This document shows, one piece after another, positions 8,185-18,400 of a DNA stretch of 64,000 bases. Origin of the DNA: Streptomyces abikoensis (GTDB taxonomy: Bacteria > Actinomycetota > Actinomycetes > Streptomycetales > Streptomycetaceae); the NCBI RefSeq assembly GCF_014648775.1, contig NZ_BMRT01000011.1, positions 94,725-158,724 of the forward strand. The letters are read 5' to 3'. Each line of letters begins with the position of its first letter. Position 1 is the first letter of the stretch. The notes under the pieces were generated by a model. It was not told the DNA's origin. It saw nothing but the letters and a program-made list of their open reading frames with translations, and did not search any database. Made by a program: the position numbers and the translations under genes.

Positions 8185-9642
8185 CTACGTGGCCGCGTAC
8201 GGCAACTCGGGCAGCACGGCCGTCGGCAGGGTGTCCCTGACGAACGCGTCGAAGTCCCGGTACATCCGGGCGACGTCCTTCGACGACGCCGTCAGCCCCG
8301 CGAGCGCGGGCAGCCCGGCGGCCTTGGCGCCCCGCAGGATCTCGTACAGCGAATGGTCACGCCCGGTCAGCATCCACGCGGCGACGGCGAGGAAGAACCC
8401 GCGCTCCGACAGCTCCGACGCGCCACCGCCCCCGGTGCCGGCGCCCGGTACGGCCCGCAGCCAGTGGAAGGCGCTGAGCATCCGGGTGGTCGTCCCGGAG
8501 ATGCCCGCCACCAGGGGAGCGCCGCGCTCGTGGTGCTTGCGGTACCAGCCGTCGTCGGGGCTCATGGCGAAGACCGCCTCCCCGGAGGCCCAGGGCAGCG
8601 GGAACTCCGGCCCCTCCTCGCCCGGCCCGGTCATCGCGGCCCAGAGCGCCTCGGGAGTGACCGTGTGCCGCCGGGAAGCGAGGTCGTCGCCGACGCCCTC
8701 GACGGACAGCTCGGTGGTGCTGCGGCGGGCGTGGGCGGTCTCGGCCTCGCTCAGCGGCACGCGCAGGTCGCGGTAGTCGCGCAGCGTGCGCTTGCCGGGG
8801 CCGGTCGAGGGGTCCGGGCGCTCCGTGCGGCGGCGCTGGCTGCGGCCCATCGACAGGGTCGTGCCGGCGCCCTGCCGCACCGTGAGGTTCCCGAGGGCGA
8901 AGACGTCGTCGCCGAACTGCTGCCCCAGCGGGTGCGGGAGACGGCTGAGGAGGCCGCGCGCGGTGCCGGCCAGATGGGCGCGCTGGGCGTCGAGGGCCTC
9001 GGTGTCCAGGCCGAGCTCGTGGGCCAGCCGCGGGTCCCCGCCGAGGACGACGCGGTGCAGCAGGGTCTTGAGCGACACCGCGCGCTCGTCGGGGTGGGGG
9101 CGGGGCTGCGGGCCGTGCTTGTAGTACGCGGCGTTGTAGAAGGCGGTGACCAGTTCACGGACGGTGGCCGACGAGTCCGGCGCGGTCCACTGGAGGAGCC
9201 GTTCCCCGGGGTCGCCCTCGGTGCCGACCTGGCCCGCGCTGTGCGGGTCGTCCTTGAGGAACGCGCCCGCCGCCGCTTCCGGGCCGAACCCCCGGCTCAG
9301 TACTTCGTGGAGCCGCAGTACGGCGGTCCGGGCGGCGCGGCCCACCTCCGGCGCGGCGGCCAGCGCGGCACCCAGCCGCTGCTCGTACAGCTCGGCCGCC
9401 TGGTGCCAGCCCGGTGCGGCCAGCGCCCGGCGATGGCCGAACGGCGCCCCGGCCGTGCGCCGTCCGGCCGTGCGCCGTCCGGCGGGGCCGGTCAGGGCGT
9501 GGGCGACGGCGGCGTTGCCGGCCTCCTGCTGGAGGTTCCGCAGCCGCTCCGCCAGGGTCGCGGCCGTGTCCGGCACCGGTCCGGCGGCCACCGGGGCGGG
9601 CGCCTCCACGCGAACGGCGGCGGTCGGTGGGTGCGGGCTCAC
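8185..9642 (-). CDS. eCIS-associated cargo-like protein with LQxxAGNxAV motif
   Basis: A 485-aa protein whose GTG start overlaps the AAA+ ATPase stop (GTGA at 9642-9639). Residues 36-50 read RNLQQEAGNAAVAHA, close to the LQRxAGNxAV block I recall near the N-terminus of eCIS-linked DUF4157 proteins. I see no DUF4157 HExxH site here. A 15-bp tandem repeat duplicates GRRTA around residues 56-65. The C-terminal third has a conserved-looking block (GISGTTTRML near 380, GRDHSLYEIL near 427-436). I do not recognise an enzyme. Position between the ATPase and an ART suggests a passenger or particle-loading factor. Confidence 0.6.
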   Translation of the reverse strand: MSPHPPTAAVRVEAPAPVAAGPVPDTAATLAERLRNLQQEAGNAAVAHALTGPAGRRTAGRRTAGAPFGHRRALAAPGWHQAAELYEQRLGAALAAAPEVGRAARTAVLRLHEVLSRGFGPEAAAGAFLKDDPHSAGQVGTEGDPGERLLQWTAPDSSATVRELVTAFYNAAYYKHGPQPRPHPDERAVSLKTLLHRVVLGGDPRLAHELGLDTEALDAQRAHLAGTARGLLSRLPHPLGQQFGDDVFALGNLTVRQGAGTTLSMGRSQRRRTERPDPSTGPGKRTLRDYRDLRVPLSEAETAHARRSTTELSVEGVGDDLASRRHTVTPEALWAAMTGPGEEGPEFPLPWASGEAVFAMSPDDGWYRKHHERGAPLVAGISGTTTRMLSAFHWLRAVPGAGTGGGGASELSERGFFLAVAAWMLTGRDHSLYEILRGAKAAGLPALAGLTASSKDVARMYRDFDAFVRDTLPTAVLPELPYAAT

Positions 9643-11828
9643 GACCGCGCCTCCTGGGGGAAGGCCGACTCGTCCACGTAGCGGCCGAGCTTGGCGTACT
9701 CCTCGCGGACGGCCACCAGCAGGTCCGCCATGGCCACGGGCCGGCCGGCGTCGGCGGCGCGGTAGGCGGCGGTGACGGCACAGCAGCGGATGGCACCACC
9801 GGACAAGTCGAAGGCCGAGGCGAGCGCCGCGAGCCCGGCCGGGCCGACGTCCCGGTCCCGTGGCACGGCCGGGCCCAGACAGCGCTCCCACAGGGCCCGG
9901 CGCAGGGCCTCGTCGGGCGCGGGGAAGTGGACGACGAGGTCGAGGCGGCGCAGGAACGCGGGGTCGATGTTGCCGTGCATGTTGGTGGTCAGCAGGGCCA
10001 GGCCGTCGAAGGACTCCAGGCGCTGCAGCAGGTAGGAGGTGCCGGTGTTGGCGTAGCGGTCGTGGGCGTCCTGGGCGGGGGTGCGCTTGCCGAAGACGGC
10101 GTCGGCCTCGTCGAAGAGGAGGACGGCCTCGTCCGCGTCGGCGGCCGTGAAGATCCGCTCCAGGTGTTTCTCGGTCTCCCCGATGTATTTGTCGACGACG
10201 GTGGCCAGGTCGACGACGTGGAGGTCGAGGCCCAGTTCGGCGGCCACGACCTCGGCGGCCAGGGTCTTGCCGGTCCCGGACCCGCCGCTGAACAGGGCGC
10301 CGACTCCGCGCCCGCGCCCGCCGCCCGGGCGCATCCGCCACTGTCCCAGGACGCGGTCGCGGTGACGGACGCGCCGGACGAGGTCGCGCAACTGCTCGTG
10401 GGGCCGCTCGGGCAGCACCAGGTCGTCCCAGGTGACGGCGGGGCGTACGGGCCGAGCGAGCCGGCCGAGCGCGCCACCGCTCCAGCAGCGGGCCGCTTCC
10501 CGGACGGCGGCGGCGTCCACGGGCACGCCCCGCGCGGCTGCCTGCCGGCGGGCGGCGGCCGCGACGGCGTGGATGCGGGCGGGGCCCGCCCGGTACCGGG
10601 CGCCGGCCGCCACGGCGGCGTCGCCCGCCGCCGGGCCGGCCGTGGCGTGGTCGTCGGCCGTCGGGTCCGGTGCCCGGACGGGGGAGGAGAGCGCGTGCCG
10701 CCACAGCGCGACGCGTTCGGCGCGGGTCAGCGGCGGGCAGTCGGCCGGCACGGGGGGCGTGCGCGTCCAACGGGCGTCCCACGGCCGGTTTCCGGTGAGC
10801 ACCAGGGGCACCGGTACGTCGGCGAGGGGCGCCAGCAGGGCGCGTGTCCACCGGTCGTCGTGCGAGCCGAGAGGACCGACGACCAGCCCGTCGCCCCGCA
10901 GCCGCGCCTCGAGCAGCGCGCCCCGGACGGCCACGGCCGCCGGGGGCTCCGCGTGCTCGGCGTCCTGAAGGTCCAGATGGAGCGCCTGACGGCCCGACGC
11001 GGCCAGGGCCGCCCGGGCGACGGCCGTGGCGGTGCCGTCGACGCTGTCGCGCAGATACACGGGCCACGGGCGCGTGAGCAGCCGGGCGACATGCCGTACC
11101 GCCTCGGCCAGGGGCCCGTTCTCCAGCGGGCCGTTCTCCAGAGGGAGCAGGGCAGGTGGCGCGGGCGGCACGCCGTCGTCGCCCAGCAGATGCGCGGTGA
11201 CACGGTCGGGGACGCGCAGCCCCCGTGTCGGATACGGGCGCGCGGCGTCGACGACCTCCAGCAACCCGCCGGCCCGCAGGGGCGCGTCGGGGGAGAACAG
11301 CCGGCGGGCGGTCGCGGACGCGGCCGGGACGCCGCACAGCGTCAGGGCGAGACCGATGGTGGCGTGCCGGCAGGTGATGTCGTCGTTGAGGTAGCCGTAG
11401 CAGCGCTCGAACCGGGCGTCGACGTCGGGAGCGAGCGCGATCAGCAGGACCTGGGCGGCGAGTTCGTCCAGACCGAACCCGTCGGCGAGCCGGCGCAGGG
11501 GCGGCGGCGCGCCCATGGCCGCCGCCGCGTCCTCCCGGGCACGCACCGAGGCGGCCAGGGCGTCCTCGAAGGCCCCGGCCGGCAGGGGACCGGTGGGTGC
11601 GTCGAGGAGGTGCGGGGCCATGTCGTCGGAGACGTAGAGCCCGCGCAACGGGTCGAAGGGCGCCTCCTCGAGCTCGGGGAGCGCGGCATCGGCGGCCGTG
11701 GGGTCCTCGCCCGTGCGCCAGGCGATGGCTCGTCGCACGGTGGCCTCGACGACCGCCAGCCTGGCCAGGAGCCAGTCCCCGGGGACGGGCACGGGCGTGC
11801 GCGGGGAGCGTGCGGTGGGCGCGGTCAC
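9639..11828 (-). CDS. eCIS AAA+ ATPase (Afp15/Pvc15-like)
   Basis: A 729-aa ATPase of the type encoded in most eCIS loci, thought to help assembly or cargo loading. The N-terminal ~420 residues are an Ala-rich helical region with a degenerate NTPase-like fold. The C-terminal AAA+ module has Walker A GGSGTGKT at about 515-522, Walker B LLFDEADAVFGKR near 570, a sensor-1 TTN, and an arginine finger segment FLRRLD. The GTG start overlaps the DUF4255 stop (GTGA at 11828-11825), and its own stop overlaps the next gene. A small in-frame duplication (PLENG twice) lies near residue 240. Confidence 0.93.
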   Translation of the reverse strand: MTAPTARSPRTPVPVPGDWLLARLAVVEATVRRAIAWRTGEDPTAADAALPELEEAPFDPLRGLYVSDDMAPHLLDAPTGPLPAGAFEDALAASVRAREDAAAAMGAPPPLRRLADGFGLDELAAQVLLIALAPDVDARFERCYGYLNDDITCRHATIGLALTLCGVPAASATARRLFSPDAPLRAGGLLEVVDAARPYPTRGLRVPDRVTAHLLGDDGVPPAPPALLPLENGPLENGPLAEAVRHVARLLTRPWPVYLRDSVDGTATAVARAALAASGRQALHLDLQDAEHAEPPAAVAVRGALLEARLRGDGLVVGPLGSHDDRWTRALLAPLADVPVPLVLTGNRPWDARWTRTPPVPADCPPLTRAERVALWRHALSSPVRAPDPTADDHATAGPAAGDAAVAAGARYRAGPARIHAVAAAARRQAAARGVPVDAAAVREAARCWSGGALGRLARPVRPAVTWDDLVLPERPHEQLRDLVRRVRHRDRVLGQWRMRPGGGRGRGVGALFSGGSGTGKTLAAEVVAAELGLDLHVVDLATVVDKYIGETEKHLERIFTAADADEAVLLFDEADAVFGKRTPAQDAHDRYANTGTSYLLQRLESFDGLALLTTNMHGNIDPAFLRRLDLVVHFPAPDEALRRALWERCLGPAVPRDRDVGPAGLAALASAFDLSGGAIRCCAVTAAYRAADAGRPVAMADLLVAVREEYAKLGRYVDESAFPQEARS

Positions 11829-12454
11829 CGCGTGTCCCCCGGCGCCGGACGGGGCTTGATGTTCTCGTTGACGACCGGCGGTTCGGTCACCCAGTGGGTG
11901 TAGGTCTCCGGGGTGAACGACAGCAGGGGGACGGTCACGGTCGCGTTCACGGTGGGGACGAGCGTGTGCCCGACGGCGCTCCACAGTTCGGTCAGGGCAC
12001 GGTCCTCCGTCGGCGGGTGCCCCACGTCCAGCAGTGTCGTCAGCTCCATCTCCTCCAGCTCCGGGGGAAGCCGCACGGGCAGTTCCCGGTCGCGGGCGAA
12101 GCCCACGAGGAGATCGCCGAGCATGTGGTGGGCGGTGAGGGCGTCCGGCGCCCACGCGGCGACCAGGTACGACAGCCGGGCGTAGCGGGGCGGGTCGAAC
12201 TGCGCCTGCTTGAAACGCAGCATTCCCAGTGGGCCCAGGGGCAGCCCCGCGTACTGGTGGACCGTGCCGGTCTGCCGTCGGTCCAGGTCCTCGCGGATGT
12301 CGTACAGATAGATGCCGACCGCCTCGGAACCGGATGTCTCGCCCAGCCCGTTCTCGCGGCCGGGCGGCTGGAAGGTGATCGTGAAATCGGGGGGCAGGCA
12401 GGTCATGTCCTGCCGGACGCGTGCCGCCAGCGCGCGGTCGACCAGCTGGATCAT
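11825..12454 (-). CDS. DUF4255 / Pvc16-type tail terminator protein
   Basis: A 209-aa protein of the DUF4255 (Pvc16 N-terminal) family, which caps the distal end of eCIS tubes. Family-like features are the MIQLVDRAL opening, a central YLYDIRED segment, the RYARLSYLVAAWA block, the HHMLGDLL helix and the PETYTHWV tail. Its ATG overlaps the preceding stop (ATGA at 12454-12451), and its own stop overlaps the ATPase GTG. This means cap, ATPase and cargo-like protein are translationally chained. Confidence 0.88.
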   Translation of the reverse strand: MIQLVDRALAARVRQDMTCLPPDFTITFQPPGRENGLGETSGSEAVGIYLYDIREDLDRRQTGTVHQYAGLPLGPLGMLRFKQAQFDPPRYARLSYLVAAWAPDALTAHHMLGDLLVGFARDRELPVRLPPELEEMELTTLLDVGHPPTEDRALTELWSAVGHTLVPTVNATVTVPLLSFTPETYTHWVTEPPVVNENIKPRPAPGDTR

Positions 12455-15414
12455 CGCCGGGCCTGCCGCGGGTCGAACGCCGCCTTCGCCGGGCCGACGA
12501 GGCCGAGCGCCGTGGTGTCGGCCACGGCCACGGCCGAGCCCTCGGCGTCGGCGAGGCACACCCGAGGCGTCGCGGGGCGTGGATCCGGCGCGCTCCCGGC
12601 GAGTGCCCGGCCGGCGGGCACGGTGAAGAGGGGGGTTCCGGTGGTGGTGTCGAGCATGAGGAACGCTCCGTTGTTCTCGCTGGTGACGAAGAGCAGGGCG
12701 CCGTCCGCCGACACCGACACCGATTCGGGCCCGACGATCAGCGGATGACGCCATGTGGCCACGACTTCGGGTACCTCCGCCGCTCCGGACAGGGCGATGA
12801 CCGTGACGCTGTCGTCCCCGTGGTCGGCGACGAAGGCCCGGGCGCCGCCCGGCGCGCAGGCCACGCCCATGGGATCCCGGCCCACGGCCAGCGAGGTCAC
12901 CTCGTGGTCGCCCGTCAGGCGTACGCAGTGGACGGCTCCGGCGGCGCGGTCGCTGGCGCACGCGTAGGCGCCGTCGTCGGTGACGGCGACGTCCCACGGG
13001 CGGGAGGATCCCGGGCCGCCCACCGGAACGGGGGTCACCCCGGAGGTCAGGACGGTGACCGTCCGGGCGGCGAAATCGGCGATGTACGCCGTGCCGTCGG
13101 CGGCGGCCGCGATCGAGTAGGGCATGTGCGCCTTGTCGAGCGGCAGGGTCTTGGACTCCCGTACCGCCAGCCGTGTCCCGTCGAGCGTGAGGACGGCGAG
13201 GGACGCTTCGCGTATGGGCTCCTCACCGCGCCCTTGGTTGACGACGTACAGGGTTCCGTCGTCCCGGCAGGCGAGCCCGGTGGGCCTGTCGACGGGCTGG
13301 GCGGGCGACGTGGCCACGACGGTCATCTGCTGGTCGTTCTTCGCCAGTTCGGTGCCGTACACCGTGCCCAGGGCATGGCCGTCGCTCATCCAGGCCTTCG
13401 AGACGGCCGCGTACAGGTACTGTCCGTCCGGGGAGAGGGCGAGGCCGGGAGGGATCGGGATGCCGGTCTCGACCGTGATCGTCCGCTGGTGTCGCGCGGG
13501 GCTCGTGGAGATGTCGAAGACCTCCACCGCGGCCTTCGGAGCGGCGGCGTTGGAGACGTAGAGCGTGTGGCCGTCGGACGTCAGGGCGAGTCCGTAGGGG
13601 TACTTCATGGCGGGTGATTTGGTCACGGCCATGTGGAAGGACCAGGCGTCGTCCACCGTCGCCCGCTGGAGGACGGAGACCGTGCCGTTCTGGTAGTTGG
13701 CGACGCACAGCCGTAGCCCGTCGGCCGACAGGGCGAGCTCGTGCGGGCCCGACAGCCGCCCCGTCGGCGCGTCGACGGGATCCAGCGGCTGCCACTGCCC
13801 CGGGCCGGTCCGGGACAGGACGGCTATCCTGCCGCCTTGCTGGTTCTCCGGGGTCCTGGCGAAGTCGGCGATGTACAACGTCTTCCCGTCCGGGGACAGT
13901 GCGGCTCCGGTGGGCTGTTGGCAGTCCACGGTTCCGGCCGCGATCGTGTACCGGCCGCCCTTGGGATCGACGAGCGAGACCGTGGCCGTTCCGGAGTCGG
14001 CGGTCACCGCGTACCGCCCGTCCGGGGTGACGGCCACGCCGTACGGGCTCGCGCCGGGCGCGAGGGCGATGGGCGTCACCGTGACCGCGCCGTCGAAGGT
14101 GAGCGTCTCCCCGTGGGCGGGGGTGAGGACGAGGAGGGAGGACGAGCCGGGGCTGGTGGCACAGGCGAACGTCCGGTCGGCGGCGATCGCGACGTCCCAC
14201 GGCCGGTGCGGCGCGCCGAGGGCGAGGGGAGTGCCGGGCCGGCGGGCATCGAGATCGAGCACCGCCACCTTGTCCGAGACCGAGTCGGCGGCATAGGCCC
14301 ACGTGCCGTCCGGTGACACAGCGACGTTCACCGGTTCCGAGCCCGTTCCCGTGGTGATTTCGCCGGTCTTGCGGGGCGCGGTACGTACGGTGACGAGATC
14401 GCCGGTGGCCTGGTCGCTGACGTACGCGAAGGCCCCCTCCGGGCCGTGGACCACCCCCGCGGGCACCGCGCCGACGGGTGTGCCCAGGCGCGTGGCGGCC
14501 AGGTCGTCCACGCGGACGGCGGTCAGGGTGCCCGAGGTCTGGCCCACGACGAGGACCGAGGTGCCGTCCGGGGCGAAGTCGACGGCGACCGGGTGAGGGC
14601 CGACAGGGACGGGACGCGGGTGCCCGACCTGTCCGGTGTCCGGGTCCACGGTGGCGACGGACACCGACGCGGAACCGTAGTTCGCCACGCACAGCCGGTC
14701 GCCCCCGGGGCCGAGCGCCAGCGCCCTCGGTTCGGCCCCCACGGGCACGGGCGCGCCGACGGCCCGGCCGTGCGCGTCGAGATCCAGTACCGTCACCCAG
14801 CCGTCGGCCGTGCCCTCGCCCCGGCTCGCGACGTACGCGAAGCGCCCGCCGCGTGCCACCGCGATCGCCCCGGTGGCCCCCGGCACGCGGACCGTCGCGG
14901 CCACGGACGGCGACCCGGCCGTGCTCACGTCCACCACGGACACCGTGGCATCCGTCCCGTTGACCACACAGACCCGGCTCGCCTGCCCGCCCGGGGCCGC
15001 CGCCACCGCGCACGGCCCGGCACCCACCGGCAGGGGAACGGGCGACAGCCCCTCCTTGTCGAACACCCTGACCTGGTCGCCCGCCCAGGCGGCCACGCAG
15101 ACCTGGTCCCCGGTCAGCCCGGCGACCACGGCGCACGGGCTCTTCCCGGCGTCGACGGTACGGAGCACCGGAAGACCCCCGGACCCGAGATCCACCACGG
15201 ACAGCGTTCCGGCGTCGTGGTTCGCGGTGTAGGCGCGGGTGCCGTCGGTGCTGACGGCCACCGCACGGGGACCGCCCTCCACCGGCACCGTGCGGACCTC
15301 GGGACGGTCCGGTACGGCGAGGCCGGCCACGACCAGGGCGTCCCCACCCCAGTCCGGTGCCACCAGCCGGGGCACCGGCCCCGTGTCTCCGTTCTCGCCG
15401 TTGCGGCCACTCAC
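12451..15414 (-). CDS. Large YncE-like beta-propeller protein of the eCIS
   Basis: A 987-aa protein made of many ~40-residue blades with the pattern D/P-DG-x-x-A/L-Y-V-A/T-N-x-x-x-x-T-V-S-V-x-D, typical of YncE/lactonase-type beta-propellers. The length allows about two to three propellers in tandem. No signal peptide is visible. It lies between the large baseplate gene and DUF4255 with GTGA/ATGA overlaps on both sides, so it is made with structural parts. A tail-fibre or baseplate decoration role that binds ligands is inferred. No fibre of the Afp13 type is present in the window. Confidence 0.8.
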   Translation of the reverse strand: MSGRNGENGDTGPVPRLVAPDWGGDALVVAGLAVPDRPEVRTVPVEGGPRAVAVSTDGTRAYTANHDAGTLSVVDLGSGGLPVLRTVDAGKSPCAVVAGLTGDQVCVAAWAGDQVRVFDKEGLSPVPLPVGAGPCAVAAAPGGQASRVCVVNGTDATVSVVDVSTAGSPSVAATVRVPGATGAIAVARGGRFAYVASRGEGTADGWVTVLDLDAHGRAVGAPVPVGAEPRALALGPGGDRLCVANYGSASVSVATVDPDTGQVGHPRPVPVGPHPVAVDFAPDGTSVLVVGQTSGTLTAVRVDDLAATRLGTPVGAVPAGVVHGPEGAFAYVSDQATGDLVTVRTAPRKTGEITTGTGSEPVNVAVSPDGTWAYAADSVSDKVAVLDLDARRPGTPLALGAPHRPWDVAIAADRTFACATSPGSSSLLVLTPAHGETLTFDGAVTVTPIALAPGASPYGVAVTPDGRYAVTADSGTATVSLVDPKGGRYTIAAGTVDCQQPTGAALSPDGKTLYIADFARTPENQQGGRIAVLSRTGPGQWQPLDPVDAPTGRLSGPHELALSADGLRLCVANYQNGTVSVLQRATVDDAWSFHMAVTKSPAMKYPYGLALTSDGHTLYVSNAAAPKAAVEVFDISTSPARHQRTITVETGIPIPPGLALSPDGQYLYAAVSKAWMSDGHALGTVYGTELAKNDQQMTVVATSPAQPVDRPTGLACRDDGTLYVVNQGRGEEPIREASLAVLTLDGTRLAVRESKTLPLDKAHMPYSIAAAADGTAYIADFAARTVTVLTSGVTPVPVGGPGSSRPWDVAVTDDGAYACASDRAAGAVHCVRLTGDHEVTSLAVGRDPMGVACAPGGARAFVADHGDDSVTVIALSGAAEVPEVVATWRHPLIVGPESVSVSADGALLFVTSENNGAFLMLDTTTGTPLFTVPAGRALAGSAPDPRPATPRVCLADAEGSAVAVADTTALGLVGPAKAAFDPRQARR

Positions 15415-18400
15415 GAGGGCACCTCCGCGATGGTGACTCGGTGTTCGACGGAATAGACGGTCTCGCGCGGCCCGCAGTCGATCCGGTCGACGGGAGGCGA
15501 CTCCACGCCGGTCACCGGATCCACCGGGACCATCTCCACGGTGGCCACCCGGCCCACCCCCGGCACGCCCTCCAGGACGCGGAACGCCTCACCCACGTGG
15601 ACCGGCCGCCCCAGCGGCCATCCGGTCCCGTCCCGGCCGCCGCCGACGGGGCTGAAGTACCGGTAGAGGGCGCGTTCGGCGGCCACGCGCAGCTCCGCGC
15701 GCTCTTCGGCGGTGCGGTAGTCGGCGGGCACCACACGGGCGTTGAAACGGACGCCGTGGTAGACGGGCCGCACCAGCCACACCGGCACCCCCTCCGGCTG
15801 GCAGGCCCGCAGCGCCCGGCGCAAGGTGTCACAGGCGTCCCGGGTGGGCGTGAGCATGTGGTACGGGAACCAGCCGCGTTCGTCCGTGGTGACGAAGGGG
15901 ACGACCATCAGCGTGACCCCGGCCTGGGTGCTGCCGCCACTGGTGTCGGTGTAGCCGTTCCTGCAGCCGTGCGAGGCGGAGGTGTTGCGCACGCCGACGA
16001 CGCGTTCGTCCGGCTCCTTCAGCAGGCGGATCTCGCCCGGGCCCAGCCCGTTGGCGGCCGCGCCGAGTGTCGTCCTGTACGTGCCATGAGCCGTGATGAC
16101 GGCGTCCTCGGGCGGAACGGCACCGTGCTGCCCGGCCGTCGAGGAGCCCCCCGTCACCTTGGGGCCGAAGTGGACCTGGCCCGTGCTGGCGTTGATGACC
16201 ACATGCTTGTCGTCCGGGCCCGACTTCTCGAACGACGTGACGGTCGTCCAGCCCTCCGCCCCCACATGGACCGTCGGGAGCGGCCCGCACACCGGGGCGT
16301 ACAGCAACGGGAAGGCCTGCCCGGGATCACCGGTGGACGACGGGAACGGCCGCTTGCCCTCGTCGAGTTCCTCGTACTGCTCCGCGCGGACGCTGCCGGC
16401 GCTTCCGGAGTCGGCGTAGACCGTGTACGTCGTGCCGGGGGTGCCCTGGGGATCGAGGATCTGGACGGCGATCCAGCACGAGGCCTCCTCCGTCGGGAAC
16501 CCGGATCCCAGCGCTTCCACGGCGTCCTGTGCCGTCGTGGCCAGTGCCCCGCGCTCGACGGCGGCCTGCCACCGTGCCGATCCGCTCAGGGGAACGGGAT
16601 GGGCGGAGACCTCCGCGTCACCCGTCTCACCCGTCACGGTGATCGTCCGTGCGGGTGTGGAGGCGTACGCGAGCGGGGCGGAGACGTCCCACCACGGCGT
16701 CTCCTTCCTCGGCGCGAACACCGAGACCGCGAGACGGTCCTGCGGCGCCCGGTCCTCGCCCACCGCCACCCAGAGCGTGAGATGGCGTGGATCGTGTGTC
16801 TTCCGGATCTCCACCAGCGCGAGGACCAGCCCGCCACCGTCCTTGAACGGCCCGGAGAACTCCCCTCGGTAGTTCTCGGCGGTGAACATGCCGACGGCCG
16901 TGGTGACCCCGTCGGTGAGCCGCAGCGACGCCGCACCGACGGCTTCCGGGGGAAGACGTTCGGCGTCCTCGGTGGTCGTGAAGACCGTCTTGCCGTCGGC
17001 TGTCGTGACCCGCAGCCCGGCGGGAACCCGCTGTGTGCCGGCGGCCAGGGTGAGGCTGACGTCCGTTGTCGCGGGTATCCACGGCAGGTAGTTGCGGGCG
17101 GGGTCGAGCGCGTCATGGGGGACGTCACGGAGGTGGTGGATACGGGCCATGCCCGCCGACGCGGCCAGCGCGAGCTGCTCGTAGTCGCCGGGGACGACCG
17201 CCCGTTCCGGCAGCGGAGAGCCCAGGGGCAGCCGTGTCGCGCAGGCCTCGGCGGACTCGCCCTCCGTGCCGCCGACGGCCGGCGCGGGGTTGGTCACGGA
17301 GGAGACGTACGGCAGCGGGGTGCGCAGCACCGTGAGGGTGCGCGCGGGCACGTTGCCCCGGGCGCCGCCGCCCGTCAGATAGCGGCGGATCCGTACGGCC
17401 GCTCCCGCCGGCAGCGGCGCCCCGTGCCGGCGCGGCCCCCGGGCGCCGACCACGACGGGAGCGAAGACGGCCTCCCCCGTGCGTGGATCCAGCGTGAAGT
17501 GCCGGTCGTCGGGACCGGACCCCGCGAGCGAGGCGACATGGGTCCACTGGGCCACCCGGCCGTCGAGCGCCGCTTCCACCACGAGGGGGTCGGTGCTGCG
17601 GGGGAGCGGCGGGTGGGCGAAGCGGAGCCGCTCGCCGGGGGCGCCCGTCGCGGTGCCCAGGGTCTCGTCGCGCACCAGCCGCGCCTGGACGACCGGGACG
17701 GGGACGACGAGCACCGGCTGGAGCGCGACCCGCGTCAGCGCGCTCTGCCCGGGCTCGGTGCGGTAACGGATCAGCCCGACGTCCCGCAGCCGCTGGACGA
17801 AGAAGCCGCCCTGCCCGTCCGGCCGCCGGAGCAGGAGCTGCGCGGGCGCGTGGGCGGGCGGAACGTCGAGGGAGACCCGGCCCGGGACGTCCCGGGAGGT
17901 CACCGTGTCCGTGGCCACCCGGCAACTGGTCCAGTGCGTGCCCTGCCAGGCCTCCCAGCGGCCCGGGACGACCCCGCGGTCGAACGGGGCCCGGCCCAGC
18001 TCGACCTCCAGGGTCACCCGCGTGCTCGGCACCGGCACCGAGAGGACGGCCAGGGCGTAGGAGGAGCCGCTCCCACCTGCGCCGATCAGCCCCGGGTCCC
18101 TGTTCGCCGGGACGTCCCCGGGTGGGGGGAAGTCGCCGAGGTAGGGCAGGTTGAGGTGGAAGGCGGGCCCGGGGAAGGCGGACTCGCCGGGCTCCACCGT
18201 CACCGAGGAGCCGAACGCGGTCAGCCTTCCCTGCAGGGCGCCGTCGGCCACCCGTTCCTCCGTGAAGTCACCGGCCGCGACGAGGACGCACGGGTTGAGC
18301 ACCGCGTCCGTCAGTGTGGTGAAGACGACCGGCTCCTCGTCGCCCACCGGCCGGGTGGCCACCTCCTGGCCCGCCGGCACCACCACCGGTTCCGGTGACG

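Noticed and set aside
15357..18398. A 1013-aa plus-strand frame opposite the large baseplate gene
   Set aside because: It is the complement of a gene with clear baseplate motifs and tight overlaps with its neighbours. Its composition is Arg/Gly/Pro-rich noise.
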